Shown here piece by piece: positions 7,818-17,038 of a stretch of DNA of 47,506 bases. The position numbers were made by a program, and so were the translations under genes. The stretch comes from Companilactobacillus hulinensis (GTDB taxonomy: Bacteria; Bacillota; Bacilli; Lactobacillales; Lactobacillaceae), in the NCBI RefSeq assembly GCF_003946555.1, contig NZ_RHOO01000019.1:1-47506 (forward strand), in the 5' to 3' direction. The notes below the pieces were generated by a model. That model made no database searches and was not told where the DNA came from. It saw nothing but the letters and a program-made list of their open reading frames with translations. How positions within the stretch are numbered: the first letter of the stretch is position 1; every line of letters starts with the position of its first letter.

Positions 7818-10400
7818 TTGGCTGACGCAAGGAAAAATGTCTTAATTAAACTACAAGAACTTGAAAAGAATCAAAAACTACCGATCAATACGGCAGATCT
7901 ATCGGAACTAATGGACTTAAGTCGTTCAGTTACTAGTCATTATCTTAATCAATTAGTTGATGATGGAATCGTTATAAAGCAGGATGGTCGTCCAGTTTTG
8001 TGGAGCTTGACTAATTCGAAGCCACAGAATCAAGGAACAATTAAGAGCTTTGACAACTTCATTGGAGCTAATGGCAGCCTTAAGCAAGTTATTTCACAGT
8101 GTGAAGCGGCAGTTCATTATCCACCTAATGGATTGAGTATGATAATTACTGGTGATAGTGGTGTTGGTAAGAGTTATTTGGCGAATCGAGTCTATAGATA
8201 TGCGGTGGATTCTAAGGTTATTACACCAGATGCGCCGTTTTTGGTATTGAATTGCGCTGACTATGCTAATAATCCAGAGTTACTTTCAAGTATTTTGTTT
8301 GGTTACAGTCGTGGCGCCTTTACTGGTGCCAATGAACAAAAGGATGGACTGTTGAAGCAAGCAAATGGTGGATACTTATTCTTAGATGAAGTTCATAGAT
8401 TAAATAGTGAAAATCAAGAGAAGTTATTCAATTTCATTGATAGTGGTGTTTTCAGACGAATGGGTGAGAATGAAAAAGTTGAACATTCACAGGTACGACT
8501 ATTGTTTGCGACAACTGAAGACACTAATGAAGTTTTACTTGAAACCTTCAGACGAAGAATTTCAATCTCGGTCCATTTACCGAGCTATAGTGATCGCCCA
8601 CAAAATGAGCGTTTGAGTCTGATTTATTCTATTTTCCATAACGAAGCAACACGTATCGGCAAAACTCTGAAGATTGACGGTAGAGTTATTAATTCACTGC
8701 TTAACTTGAAGTCAGACGGTAATATTGGCCGATTGAAGAACTTGATCAAGGTTGGTTGTGCCAATGCTTATAAAGATCAATTGAACTTGGACAAAATTGT
8801 TTTGAACGATCAATATTTTGCCGTTGAAATCGATGATGAATCAGAAATGTCAGATATCATTATTGATCCGAGAAAAAAGTTGAATCTAAGTTCAAATAAT
8901 ATTTTGGATATCAAAGGTGACAAATTAACCGAGTTAATTAATCAAATTATTATCGCAGATACTACTCAATCAAAGGAATTGCACGGTACACTAGTTGAGC
9001 AATTGTATGAGTTAGATAAAGTAATCAAACTGCAAGAAATGGATGCACCAATTTATTCTCAATTCAATTATTTGTATAAGCGGATTGTTTGCGGTCAATA
9101 TGGATTGAAACAAGCTGAGTATTTAAGTGAGTTCTTGTTTAAACTATTTAAGGCTGATTTTGAATTGGACGAAGCGCTTATTGATAAACTAAAAGCTAAG
9201 ATTTTATCAGTTTATCCTCGGACATATTATGTTGCTAAAACATTTTCTTCAGAGGTTGAACAAAAAATCAGTTTGAATAATGATACTGCTAGTTTATTGG
9301 CGACTGTCTTGTTGAGCGATTATGTTGATGAATCGTTAACTATGCACGGATTGTTGGTGGCACATGGTGAATATACTGCAACTAGTATTCAAGCTGTGGT
9401 TAATCAGCTTTGTGGTGGATACGTCTTTGATGCCATCGATATGCCGATTGATACTGGCTTGCCCGACATTGTGATCAAAACTAAAAAATTGCTGGATTCA
9501 TTCGATACCACTGGTGGTGTGGTCTTGCTAGTTGACATGGGTTCTTTGGGACAACTTTATAATGCGGTCAAACATCATCTGGATGGCGACTTGCTGGTTA
9601 TTGATAATTTGACTACAGCAACTGCACTAGATATTGGCTTGAAGATTCAACAGAAGATGCCGTTCAAGAAGATTGCTGAGACGGCATCGACAGAGTATAA
9701 GATAAATTCTCGATACTTTGCCGGATTTTCTCAGGATAAGAATATTATTATTTCTTGTATATCTGGATTGGGTATCTCGCAAAAAATCAAGGAAACTATG
9801 CAGCCATATTTCCCTGATAAAATCAAAATTATTACGATGGATTATACAGATTTGAAATCTAATATTCATCAGGACAATAATCATTATTTTGATCAAACAA
9901 TTTTTGTGATAACTACGACTGATTTACCGGGTAGTTTCAACATCCCGAATATAAATATCTATAATATTCTGGATAGTAGTGGTGAACGACAAATCAGTAA
10001 GTGGCTCCAGCCATATCTTAATCAGAACTCGATCGACAGTCTTAATAAGGAATTATTGAGATTCTTCTCGATTGAAGGTGTCGGTGAGCGTTTAAGCTTC
10101 TTGAATCCCAAAGTTATCATTAAAGAAGTTGAGACGGTTATTTTCAAGTATGAGAATTACTATCATCTTAAACTTGATGGTAAGGTCAAACTGAATTTGT
10201 ACATGCATATTGCGTTAATGATCGAACGACTAATGGTTAGAAAGAATACAAACTTACCAAAAGTAGAGCCAGATGACGCAGAATTGGAATTCATTAATGT
10301 ATCGAAGAGTATCTTCCAACCATTGGAATTGAAATACAACGTTGAAGTTAATGAATATGAATTGTCTTTGATGTTTGAAGTGTTCAAACAGCTGTTATAA
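7818..10400 (+). CDS. levR: LevR-type sigma-54-dependent activator with PTS regulation domains
   Basis: An 860-residue activator of PTS operons. Domains in order: N-terminal winged HTH (about 1-70); AAA+ sigma-54 interaction domain with Walker A GDSGVGKS (111-118), the GAFTGA loop (166-171) and Walker B YLFLDEVHR (about 186-195); a PRD (about 370-460); an EIIA-Man-like domain with LLVAHGE (His516); an EIIB-Gat-like segment (about 650-720); and a C-terminal PRD (about 750-860). It is controlled by PTS phosphorylation of the PRD/EIIA/EIIB-like sites. The TTG start at 7818 has GGGGGA 6 bases upstream. It lies directly before the mannose PTS operon, whose -24/-12 promoter it should activate with RpoN. 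Confidence 0.93.
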   Translation: MADARKNVLIKLQELEKNQKLPINTADLSELMDLSRSVTSHYLNQLVDDGIVIKQDGRPVLWSLTNSKPQNQGTIKSFDNFIGANGSLKQVISQCEAAVHYPPNGLSMIITGDSGVGKSYLANRVYRYAVDSKVITPDAPFLVLNCADYANNPELLSSILFGYSRGAFTGANEQKDGLLKQANGGYLFLDEVHRLNSENQEKLFNFIDSGVFRRMGENEKVEHSQVRLLFATTEDTNEVLLETFRRRISISVHLPSYSDRPQNERLSLIYSIFHNEATRIGKTLKIDGRVINSLLNLKSDGNIGRLKNLIKVGCANAYKDQLNLDKIVLNDQYFAVEIDDESEMSDIIIDPRKKLNLSSNNILDIKGDKLTELINQIIIADTTQSKELHGTLVEQLYELDKVIKLQEMDAPIYSQFNYLYKRIVCGQYGLKQAEYLSEFLFKLFKADFELDEALIDKLKAKILSVYPRTYYVAKTFSSEVEQKISLNNDTASLLATVLLSDYVDESLTMHGLLVAHGEYTATSIQAVVNQLCGGYVFDAIDMPIDTGLPDIVIKTKKLLDSFDTTGGVVLLVDMGSLGQLYNAVKHHLDGDLLVIDNLTTATALDIGLKIQQKMPFKKIAETASTEYKINSRYFAGFSQDKNIIISCISGLGISQKIKETMQPYFPDKIKIITMDYTDLKSNIHQDNNHYFDQTIFVITTTDLPGSFNIPNINIYNILDSSGERQISKWLQPYLNQNSIDSLNKELLRFFSIEGVGERLSFLNPKVIIKEVETVIFKYENYYHLKLDGKVKLNLYMHIALMIERLMVRKNTNLPKVEPDDAELEFINVSKSIFQPLELKYNVEVNEYELSLMFEVFKQLL

Positions 10401-10414
10401 GTGTTCAATAATTT

Positions 10415-10455
10415 AAGGGATTAGTGTTTAAGAGTTTAAACACTAATCCCTTTTT
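10415..10455 (+). terminator. Terminator after levR
   Basis: A long perfect stem, AAGGGATTAGTGTTTA and its complement, with a six-base loop and T5. The dyad lies 28 bases upstream of the -24 element, so it might also matter for activator binding, but that is speculative. Confidence 0.85.
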
Positions 10456-10480
10456 GTTGTTATAGCAGTATTTACACAAG

Positions 10481-10496
10481 TTGGCACGGTACTTGC
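10481..10496 (+). promoter_or_regulatory. Sigma-54 (-24/-12) promoter of the mannose PTS operon
   Basis: TTGGCAC-GGTAC-TTGC matches the RpoN consensus TGGCAC-N5-TTGC exactly, with GG and GC 12 bases apart. It lies 34 bases before the IIA start and directly downstream of levR. Confidence 0.93.
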
Positions 10497-10529
10497 TTAT
10501 ATAAAGATGAATATTAATTTAAGGAAGTT

Positions 10530-10949
10530 ATGAGTATGAAGAAAATTTTGATTGCAAGTCATGGTCATCTTGCAAGTGGGATTAAAAGTTCACTTCAGAT
10601 TTTGACAGGAATGACAGACGAAATAACAACAATTGATGCATACGTTGATGAGCACGATTATGTTGCCGATATCAAACAGTACGTTGAAGAGATTGGCAAT
10701 GATCCAGCGATAATCTTTACAGATTTGTTTGGTGGAAGTGTTAATCAAAAAGTTATGTTGGAAGTAGCTGGACACGACAATATCTTCGTTGTCAGCGGCA
10801 CTAATTTACCAATTGTTCTGTCAGTTCTATTGGATGAACAAGAACTTACCAAATCACATTTGGAAGAGCTGATCGGAATGAGTCAGGTTCAATTGGTTGA
10901 AGTAGAACCTAACGATGACGACTTATCAGATGACAGCTTTTTATCATAA
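10530..10949 (+). CDS. PTS mannose-family EIIA component
   Basis: A 139-residue cytosolic EIIA of the mannose/fructose/sorbose PTS family. It accepts phosphate from HPr on the His in SHGHLASG (His11) and passes it to EIIB. The acidic C-terminus (EPNDDDLSDD) is typical of separately encoded EIIA proteins. The first ATG has AAGGA only 4 bases away and a second ATG at 10536 has it 10 bases away, so the true start may be either. It is the first gene of the sigma-54-driven operon and is followed by EIIB after 17 bases. Confidence 0.93.
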   Translation: MSMKKILIASHGHLASGIKSSLQILTGMTDEITTIDAYVDEHDYVADIKQYVEEIGNDPAIIFTDLFGGSVNQKVMLEVAGHDNIFVVSGTNLPIVLSVLLDEQELTKSHLEELIGMSQVQLVEVEPNDDDLSDDSFLS

Positions 10950-10966
10950 CAACGGAGGGGAAAAAT

Positions 10967-11461
10967 ATGATCGTACAATTAAGAGTCGATGATCGACTAA
11001 TACACGGACAGGTTGCACTTGTTTGGACAAAGGAATTGGATACACCAGGAATCGTCGTTGCTAACGACAATGCTGCAAGTAATGAAATGGTTCAAATGAC
11101 ATTGAAAATGGCAACACCAACTGGGAAAAAGTTATTGATTCGTTCAGTGGACGATGCCATTACCGTTTTCAATAATCCTAAGGGTAAAGGAATGCGTATG
11201 TTTGCTTTGACGAATTGTGTTAAGGATGCATTGAAGATTGCTCAAAATGTTGAAGATATTGAAGGTATCAATGTTGCTAATGTTGGGCGTTTTGCCGACA
11301 AGAGTGAGGGTGAACCTATTCAAGTTGGAAGTACTTTGATGCTTAGCCCAAGCGAACTTGATGCACTGAAAGAATTAGATAAGTTAGACGTTCCAGTATT
11401 CCAGCAAGTAGTTCCAAGTAATGCCAAGGTTTCAATTACAAACTTATTGAAGAATAAGTAA
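10967..11461 (+). CDS. PTS mannose-family EIIB component
   Basis: A 164-residue cytosolic EIIB of the mannose family. It carries phosphate on the His of DDRLIHGQV (His13) and transfers it to the sugar during uptake through IIC/IID. GGAGGGG sits 7 bases before the ATG. The domain is encoded separately from EIIA, the split layout common in LevR-controlled operons. Exact sugar (mannose, fructose, sorbose or an amino sugar) cannot be told from the sequence; the nearby mannosidases favour mannose. Confidence 0.93.
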   Translation: MIVQLRVDDRLIHGQVALVWTKELDTPGIVVANDNAASNEMVQMTLKMATPTGKKLLIRSVDDAITVFNNPKGKGMRMFALTNCVKDALKIAQNVEDIEGINVANVGRFADKSEGEPIQVGSTLMLSPSELDALKELDKLDVPVFQQVVPSNAKVSITNLLKNK

Positions 11462-11479
11462 ATATAGGGGGAAGACATT

Positions 11480-12325
11480 ATGTTTAGAGAAGCGTTTCTA
11501 GCTGCTTTGACGGTATTCATCTGTTACGGTGGTAATTGGTTATTTGGACAAACAATGATTGAACGTCCGTTAGTTGTAGGGATGATTGCCGGATTGATCT
11601 TCGGTGATATGAGAACCGGAATTATTATGGGAGCTTCACTAGAAGCTATCTTCATGGGAGCTGTTGATATTGGTGGTGCTCTATCCGCAGAACCAGTAAC
11701 AGCTACAGTTTTAGCAACAACTTTCGCTATTGTATTGAATGTTAATGAAAAGGCCGCACTTGCATTAGCAGTTCCTATCGGTGTTTTAGCCGCATTTGTA
11801 TCTATGTTTATGAAGAACGTTGTAATGAACTTATTCGCTCCACTAGTTGATAAATATGCCGAAGAGAACAGACCAAGAGCAATAGCGGTTATGCATTTCT
11901 CGATGTGGTTTATTAACTACTTTATCTTTTCACTGATCACATTCTTTAGTGTTCTTGAAGGTGCCAAACCAGTTCAACAAATGGTTAACAGTATTCCAGA
12001 TAACTTGATGGCAGGACTTGCCGCCACAGGTGGATTACTTCCTGCTGTTGGTTTCGCAATTTTGATGAGAATGCTTTGGAGTAAGCAACTTGCTCCGTAT
12101 TTCTTCTTAGGATTTATTTTGGTAGCATATCTTGAATTACCATCAGTTGCTGTTGCAGCTTTGGGTATCATTCTTGTTCTTGTTACAAGTTTCAAAGACA
12201 AACAATTACTTGATATGAAGAATAAACAAAAAGAATTAGAAAATAGACCAGTAGTAGCATCCGGTACAACGGATTCTGGTAATGAGACACAAGCTGAACA
12301 AGAAGAGGAGGACTTTTTCTCATGA
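11480..12325 (+). CDS. PTS mannose-family EIIC permease
   Basis: A 281-residue membrane subunit of the mannose PTS (EII-Sor/IIC family) with the family motif segment GLIFGDMRTGIIMGASLEAI. About eight to ten hydrophobic segments are followed by a polar acidic tail (QAEQEEEDFFS). With IID it forms the sugar channel in the membrane. It has a GGGGG ribosome binding site, starts 18 bases after EIIB and overlaps the IID start by four bases (ATGA), implying translational coupling. Confidence 0.92.
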   Translation: MFREAFLAALTVFICYGGNWLFGQTMIERPLVVGMIAGLIFGDMRTGIIMGASLEAIFMGAVDIGGALSAEPVTATVLATTFAIVLNVNEKAALALAVPIGVLAAFVSMFMKNVVMNLFAPLVDKYAEENRPRAIAVMHFSMWFINYFIFSLITFFSVLEGAKPVQQMVNSIPDNLMAGLAATGGLLPAVGFAILMRMLWSKQLAPYFFLGFILVAYLELPSVAVAALGIILVLVTSFKDKQLLDMKNKQKELENRPVVASGTTDSGNETQAEQEEEDFFS

Positions 12326-13149
12326 AATTAACTCAAGACATGACAAAAGAAGATAAAAAGATGCTAAACGGAATCTTCTGGCGTTCATTTACCGTATTTG
12401 CCAGTCGTGCTGGTGCTACAAAGACTCATGCGCCAGGATTCATGTACTCAATTACTCCTGCCTTGAACAGATATTATAAAGATGATCCTGAAGGCAGAAG
12501 AGAAGCGTTGATGCGTCATACAACTTGGTACAACATTACTCAAAACGTTGGTACCTTTGTTATGGGACTTACGGCATCGATGGAGAAGAAGAATTCTGAA
12601 GAGGCTGATTTTGATGCTGAATCCATCGTCGCTTTGAAGACATCATTGATGGGTCCATTATCAGGTATTGGCGATTCGATATTCTGGGGAGTTCTTCGTG
12701 TTATTGCTGCTGGTGTTGGTATTAGTTTGGCATCACAAGGCTCAATTCTTGGACCAATCTTGTTCTTATTGATTTACAATATTCCTTCTATCTTAACTAG
12801 ATACTACCTAACATATATGGGATTCTCTCTTGGTTCGACATTTATTGAAAGAATCTACGCTAATGGTAGTATGGAGATCCTCAACAAAGCCGCAAGTACA
12901 CTTGGTTTGATCATGATCGGTAGTATGACTGCAAGTATGGTTAAATTCGAAAGTAAGCTGTCAGTTCCTATTACTGGTGGTAAGCCAATCTTGATCCAAA
13001 CATATATGGATCAATTGTTCAAAGGTCTAGTTCCACTTGGTATTACATTACTTTGCTACTGGTTACTAAGTAAAAAAGTTAATGTTAACTGGATTCTTTT
13101 AGGAGTACTTATCTTGGCAATCGTCTTAGGTCTATTGGGTGTGGTCTAG
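12322..13149 (+). CDS. PTS mannose-family EIID permease
   Basis: A 275-residue EIID subunit, recognised from the long amphipathic N-terminal half (RRSFTVFASRAGATKTHAP-like IID start, MRHTTWYNITQNVGTFVMG) and a hydrophobic C-terminal anchor. The segment SLMGPLSGIGDSIFWG is characteristic of the family. It pairs with IIC. Such Man-PTS IIC/IID pairs are also known receptors for class IIa bacteriocins, which is family knowledge rather than something shown here. Its stop codon is followed without a gap by the GTG of an mgtC gene. Confidence 0.93.
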   Translation: MKLTQDMTKEDKKMLNGIFWRSFTVFASRAGATKTHAPGFMYSITPALNRYYKDDPEGRREALMRHTTWYNITQNVGTFVMGLTASMEKKNSEEADFDAESIVALKTSLMGPLSGIGDSIFWGVLRVIAAGVGISLASQGSILGPILFLLIYNIPSILTRYYLTYMGFSLGSTFIERIYANGSMEILNKAASTLGLIMIGSMTASMVKFESKLSVPITGGKPILIQTYMDQLFKGLVPLGITLLCYWLLSKKVNVNWILLGVLILAIVLGLLGVV

Positions 13150-13854
13150 GTGACTGGACAATTAAGTATTTGGACGATAATGCTTCGTCTATTACTTGCA
13201 ACATTTATTTCTGGAGTTATCGGATTAGATAGAGCTTATAAGCATCGTCCAGCTGGACTAAGAACACATATCTTGGTTTGCCTGGGGGCATGTATCATTG
13301 CGATGATTCAGAAAGAAATAGGATTCAATGCCATTGAAATGGCGAAGGAATATCCTCAGTATCGTGGAATTCTCCGTGCTGATGAAGCTAGATTGATTGC
13401 ACAAGTGGTTAGTGGTATCGGATTTCTAGGTGCTGGAACAATTATTGTTGAACATCATTCCATTCGTGGGTTAACGACTGCCGCAAGTCTTTGGGTTATC
13501 GCCTGTGTTGGACTTGCTGTAGGGATGGGATACTATATTATGGCTATTTGCAGCTTTTTGGTGGTGTATGGTGTGGTAGGATTTTTAAAACAGATTATTA
13601 GAGTCAATCCCGTTAGAAAAATTGAGGTACAGTATAGACACAAGGCTGAGACCAAAGAGTTTATCAACGAATATTTTGAGAAGAATAATATTACGGTTGA
13701 AGACGTAAGATTTCAGGCAACTAAGCAAGTGAATGAATATATGTACACCAATGTTTACTCGATTGATATGGATAAAAAAATGAATTATGTAGATATTGTT
13801 GAAGACCTTTCTTCGAATCAGAATATTATGAAGGTCGGTACGATCAATGTTTAA
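13150..13854 (+). CDS. MgtC/SapB-family membrane protein (first copy)
   Basis: A 234-residue inner-membrane protein. Four to five hydrophobic segments fill the first 145 residues, with the MgtC core GLDRAYKHRPAGLRTHILVC, the segment QVVSGIGFLGAGTII and the motif GLTTAASLW. A soluble ACT-like domain of about 85 residues follows. MgtC proteins are linked to Mg2+ limitation and to control of ATP synthase or membrane potential; transport of Mg2+ itself is doubtful. The GTG start directly abuts the IID stop, so it is the last gene of the sigma-54 PTS operon. A close paralogue lies at 23444-24154, also in a PTS locus. Confidence 0.88.
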   Translation: MTGQLSIWTIMLRLLLATFISGVIGLDRAYKHRPAGLRTHILVCLGACIIAMIQKEIGFNAIEMAKEYPQYRGILRADEARLIAQVVSGIGFLGAGTIIVEHHSIRGLTTAASLWVIACVGLAVGMGYYIMAICSFLVVYGVVGFLKQIIRVNPVRKIEVQYRHKAETKEFINEYFEKNNITVEDVRFQATKQVNEYMYTNVYSIDMDKKMNYVDIVEDLSSNQNIMKVGTINV

Positions 13855-13857
13855 AAC

Positions 13858-13891
13858 AAAACTCGATGAATTAGTTTTCATCGAGTTTTTT
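13858..13891 (+). terminator. Terminator of the mannose PTS operon
   Basis: 13-bp perfect stem AAAACTCGATGAA/TTCATCGAGTTTT with a 6-base loop and trailing T. Confidence 0.88.
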
Positions 13892-13945
13892 GTTATATTT
13901 ATTAAATTATAATTGAGCCTTCTTCTTAAAAGCCCTTACAATTAT

Positions 13946-13954
13946 TGGTAAAAT
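13946..13954 (+). promoter_or_regulatory. Possible extended -10 of the GH125 gene
   Basis: TGGTAAAAT about 30 bases before the ATG, with a TTAAAA 17 bases further up. Weak but well placed. Confidence 0.4.
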
Positions 13955-13984
13955 ATACCTAAGAGAAGAATAACGAGGTGTAAA

Positions 13985-15265
13985 ATGATCGATCAAAAGA
14001 AATTAATTGAACAAATTACGAATTATTCTAAAACAGTCAAATTGGATAGCGAAAAAGAAACTAGGCTATTTCGGAATTGCTTAGTAGATACGATAGAACA
14101 TACAGTTACAGTCGAGAAAGATGGTTCAGTATTTGTTGCCACAGGTGATATTCCCGCAATGTGGTTGCGTGATTCTACTTTTCAAGTATTGCCATATTTG
14201 GAGATATCGGAAAAGATCCCTGAACTAAAAGAATTTGTGGCAGGTGTCATTAAGAAACAATTGTTCTATGTTCAAATTGATCCATATTCTAATGCATTTA
14301 ATCAATCAGAATCAGGTGCACATTGGACTGAGGATGCATCAAATATTCCAATTCCTGATTGGGTTTGGGAACGTAAATTTGAAGTGGATTCATTATGTGC
14401 GCCAATACATCTTGCTTATGAATTGTACAAGACAGGTTATACAGCACATTTGACTGATGAATTTTATAAAGTGGCAGGAATAATTGTTGATACTTTTATC
14501 AAAGAACAGCATCATGAGAAGTCAGATTACTTCTTCAATAGAACTGATTGTCCACCTTCAGACACATTGACACATGATGGCAAAGGTAGTCCGGTTTCGT
14601 ATACAGGGATGATTTGGAGTGGATTCAGACCAAGTGACGATGCCTGCAAATATGGATATTTGATTCCAGCTAACATGTACGCAGTAGTTATTTTGAATGA
14701 GTTGAAGGATATGCTTGGACAATATGATCAGGCTGCTGAATTATTGGATAAGGTTCAAAATTTGGTCTTAGAAATTCAAAAGGGTATCGATGATTATGGT
14801 ATCGTTGAAAAAGATGGCAAAAAAATCTTTGCATATGAAGTAGACGGTCTTGGAAATTACAACTTGATGGATGATGCTAATGTTCCCAGCTTGTTATCTG
14901 CAACATTTCTAGGTTATTGTGATGTGGAAGATGATGTCTATCTCAATACTCGCAAGTTTATTTTGAGTAGTGATAATCCTTACTATTATTCAGGTAAAGT
15001 ATTTAGTGGGATCGGTAGTGCTCATACCCCAGAGAGATATGTTTGGCCTATTTCCAAATGTATGGAAGGATTAACGTCAAATGATGTTGATGCAATTAAG
15101 GCAGATATTAAACTAGTATCCCAAATTGATGACGATACAATGCAATGTCATGAAGGTGTCAATGTCGATGATGTGTCACAGTACACTAGGGAATGGTTCT
15201 CATGGGCTAATATGACATTCTGCCAGTTAGTATTTCACTATTTGAGACTTACATATAAAATTTGA
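13985..15265 (+). CDS. Glycoside hydrolase family 125 exo-alpha-1,6-mannosidase
   Basis: A 426-residue enzyme (DUF1237/GH125) that removes non-reducing alpha-1,6-linked mannose from alpha-mannosides and N-glycan cores. The family signature VATGDIPAMWLRDST is at about 51-65 and the (alpha/alpha)6 barrel length is normal. Family-conserved acidic regions are seen as FRPSDD (about 214-219) and TREWFSWANM (about 400-409). The inverting acid and base of GH125 should lie in these two parts. No signal peptide, so it acts in the cytosol on imported oligosaccharides. GAGGTG precedes the ATG by 6 bases. It sits between the mannose PTS and the GH38 locus, supporting a mannoside pathway. Confidence 0.9.
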   Translation: MIDQKKLIEQITNYSKTVKLDSEKETRLFRNCLVDTIEHTVTVEKDGSVFVATGDIPAMWLRDSTFQVLPYLEISEKIPELKEFVAGVIKKQLFYVQIDPYSNAFNQSESGAHWTEDASNIPIPDWVWERKFEVDSLCAPIHLAYELYKTGYTAHLTDEFYKVAGIIVDTFIKEQHHEKSDYFFNRTDCPPSDTLTHDGKGSPVSYTGMIWSGFRPSDDACKYGYLIPANMYAVVILNELKDMLGQYDQAAELLDKVQNLVLEIQKGIDDYGIVEKDGKKIFAYEVDGLGNYNLMDDANVPSLLSATFLGYCDVEDDVYLNTRKFILSSDNPYYYSGKVFSGIGSAHTPERYVWPISKCMEGLTSNDVDAIKADIKLVSQIDDDTMQCHEGVNVDDVSQYTREWFSWANMTFCQLVFHYLRLTYKI

Positions 15266-15272
15266 GACGAAA

Positions 15273-15306
15273 AAAACAGCTTTCAATTAATTTTGAAAGC
15301 TGTTTT
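15273..15306. terminator. Bidirectional terminator between GH125 and the MFS gene
   Basis: Stem AAAACAGCTTTCAA/TTGAAAGCTGTTTT. It contains the stop codon of the convergent MFS gene in its loop. Confidence 0.85.
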
Positions 15307-16474
15307 GCTTATGATGAGCAATAGTACGGTTTAGAACTAGGACCGTTAATAAAGCTAGCACAGAAAATACTGCACCACCATATCCCAAATTGAACAATCC
15401 ACTGTGTTTCAATACTCCAGCGGCCGTTGCTGATCCAATCGAAATACCAATATTGAAGAATATGGCATTCAATGAAGAGGCAAGTAATGTTGCTTGAGGA
15501 TAATCAGCTTCAGCAACGTCTAAGAAATGAATCTGAATAGGTGAATTCACTACTGAAATAATTAAGGATAAAATTAGCAAAACGCTAACTCCTGCGATTT
15601 TGTTAGTCAATGAAAAAGATAGACCTAATAGTAGAATTATATCTGTAATATAAAAGCGGGGCATAGTAGTCAGACCATGACGATCCGCAACGGTTCCGGA
15701 AAGACGGTTACCTAAGATACTCATGATTCCCAGTGCGAATAGCAACCAGTTCAATGCCATTGTGTTGAATCCAAGTGCGGTCGTTAATATTGGACGAATG
15801 TAAGTATAGTAGGCGTACAAAGCAGCTGCTGAAAAAAGAATTAGTATTGCTCCAAGATAAACTCGTCGATCAGTTAATAACACCAATTGTCCTTTAATAC
15901 TGCTTTCCTGTGCTTTAGGTAAATTACGTGGCAAAATAAATGCCAAGACTATACAGGTAGATAGACTTAAAAGTGAAATTAAGTGAAAAGCCATATGCCA
16001 ACTGGTGGCGGTACTGATGGCCGTTCCGATTGGTAATCCGATAACTGAGGCGATACTGAATCCGGCGGCAATCCAAGAAATCAGTATGGCACGTTTGTTT
16101 CGAGGAGCTAGGTCATTAGCAAACAGTATAATTAATGATTCAATTGTTCCAGCGACAACGGCTGTTAGTAATCGTGAAATTAGAAATGTGTTATATGTTG
16201 TTGCGAATCCACTGGCGGTATTACCGATAAAGAAGATGACCATAAGAATCATTAAAGCCTTGTAGCGGTCAAATTTATTGGAAAACAGCGTAACAATGGG
16301 TGTGCTGATTGCGTAAACAATTGCGAAAATAGTTACTAGATAACCGGCGGTAGCGACAGTTACACGTAGTGATCGTGCAATATCTGATATTACTCCGACA
16401 ACCATGAATTCATTGCATCCCAGCATGAATGACACCAGGACTAAAGCACTGGCTTGCCAGCGATATTTGTTCAT
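15287..16474 (-). CDS. MFS transporter, DHA1-type
   Basis: A 395-residue major facilitator with about twelve membrane segments. It resembles the AraJ/YdhP drug- or sugar-efflux branch of the DHA1 group (N-terminus ...GCNEFMVVGVISDIARSLRVTV; loop 2-3 motif FSNKFDRYKALM). The ATG has GGGGGAAA 8-9 bases upstream on the minus strand. It is convergent with the GH125 gene and shares its terminator. Such proteins export sugars, drugs or other small molecules; the substrate here is unknown. Its position inside the mannoside island may be accidental. Confidence 0.82.
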   Translation of the reverse strand: MNKYRWQASALVLVSFMLGCNEFMVVGVISDIARSLRVTVATAGYLVTIFAIVYAISTPIVTLFSNKFDRYKALMILMVIFFIGNTASGFATTYNTFLISRLLTAVVAGTIESLIILFANDLAPRNKRAILISWIAAGFSIASVIGLPIGTAISTATSWHMAFHLISLLSLSTCIVLAFILPRNLPKAQESSIKGQLVLLTDRRVYLGAILILFSAAALYAYYTYIRPILTTALGFNTMALNWLLFALGIMSILGNRLSGTVADRHGLTTMPRFYITDIILLLGLSFSLTNKIAGVSVLLILSLIISVVNSPIQIHFLDVAEADYPQATLLASSLNAIFFNIGISIGSATAAGVLKHSGLFNLGYGGAVFSVLALLTVLVLNRTIAHHKQNSFQN

Positions 16475-16567
16475 TTAATATTTCCCCCAAAAGTTTGAAT
16501 AGTTGTATTTACAATTATATCCGATTTTTTGAATATAGGTAATGTTCAGTTAGTTAGAAGAAGGTAA

Positions 16568-16602
16568 AAAAAAGCAGACTAAGTTGCTTAGTCTGCTTTT
16601 TT
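16568..16602. terminator. Terminator hairpin used as the intron target
   Basis: Stem AAAAAAGCAGACTAAG/CTTAGTCTGCTTTTTT with loop TTG. The T-run is six on the plus strand and eight on the minus strand. As read on the minus strand it would close the PTS-mannosidase operon, were it not for the intron inserted between. The intron's first base lies six bases past the hairpin. Confidence 0.8.
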
Positions 16603-17038
16603 AGGGTGGTGCGCCCGGCATGGGCGCTAACTTGGTGGTGAAAGTCCACTGTGAGCCGTAGTAGTCGGAATCACTAGTTGAGGACAAGGGTGTCTGTTGC
16701 GAGGCAGAATCTGAAGGAAGTCTAAAACAAAATACTGAGCTGATGTACAAGAAGTGGCTATAAGGCTGTGCTTATTGGATAAGGGTGCCACTCAACCCAA
16801 AGTCCAATACTACTCGAAAATAAGTACAGTAAAGCCAACAGCTACATGGTATGAAAGTTAGCGTTCTTACCTGGGGAGGTCTGTTCCATATGTTTGGCAA
16901 GGAAACGAAATGTATCCTACAAACAAACTAGGCAGTGATGTCTAGCTGAATGGTACAGAAGTCAGCCGAGGTCATAGTAGTCGCTTGCGACGAAGGACCG
17001 AACATTAATAACTCTTGTCGATATTGGAGGTGGAAGCG

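Noticed and set aside
16475-17014. Unannotated gene between the MFS gene and the maturase
   Set aside because: The stretch is explained by the terminator and domains I-III of the group II intron.
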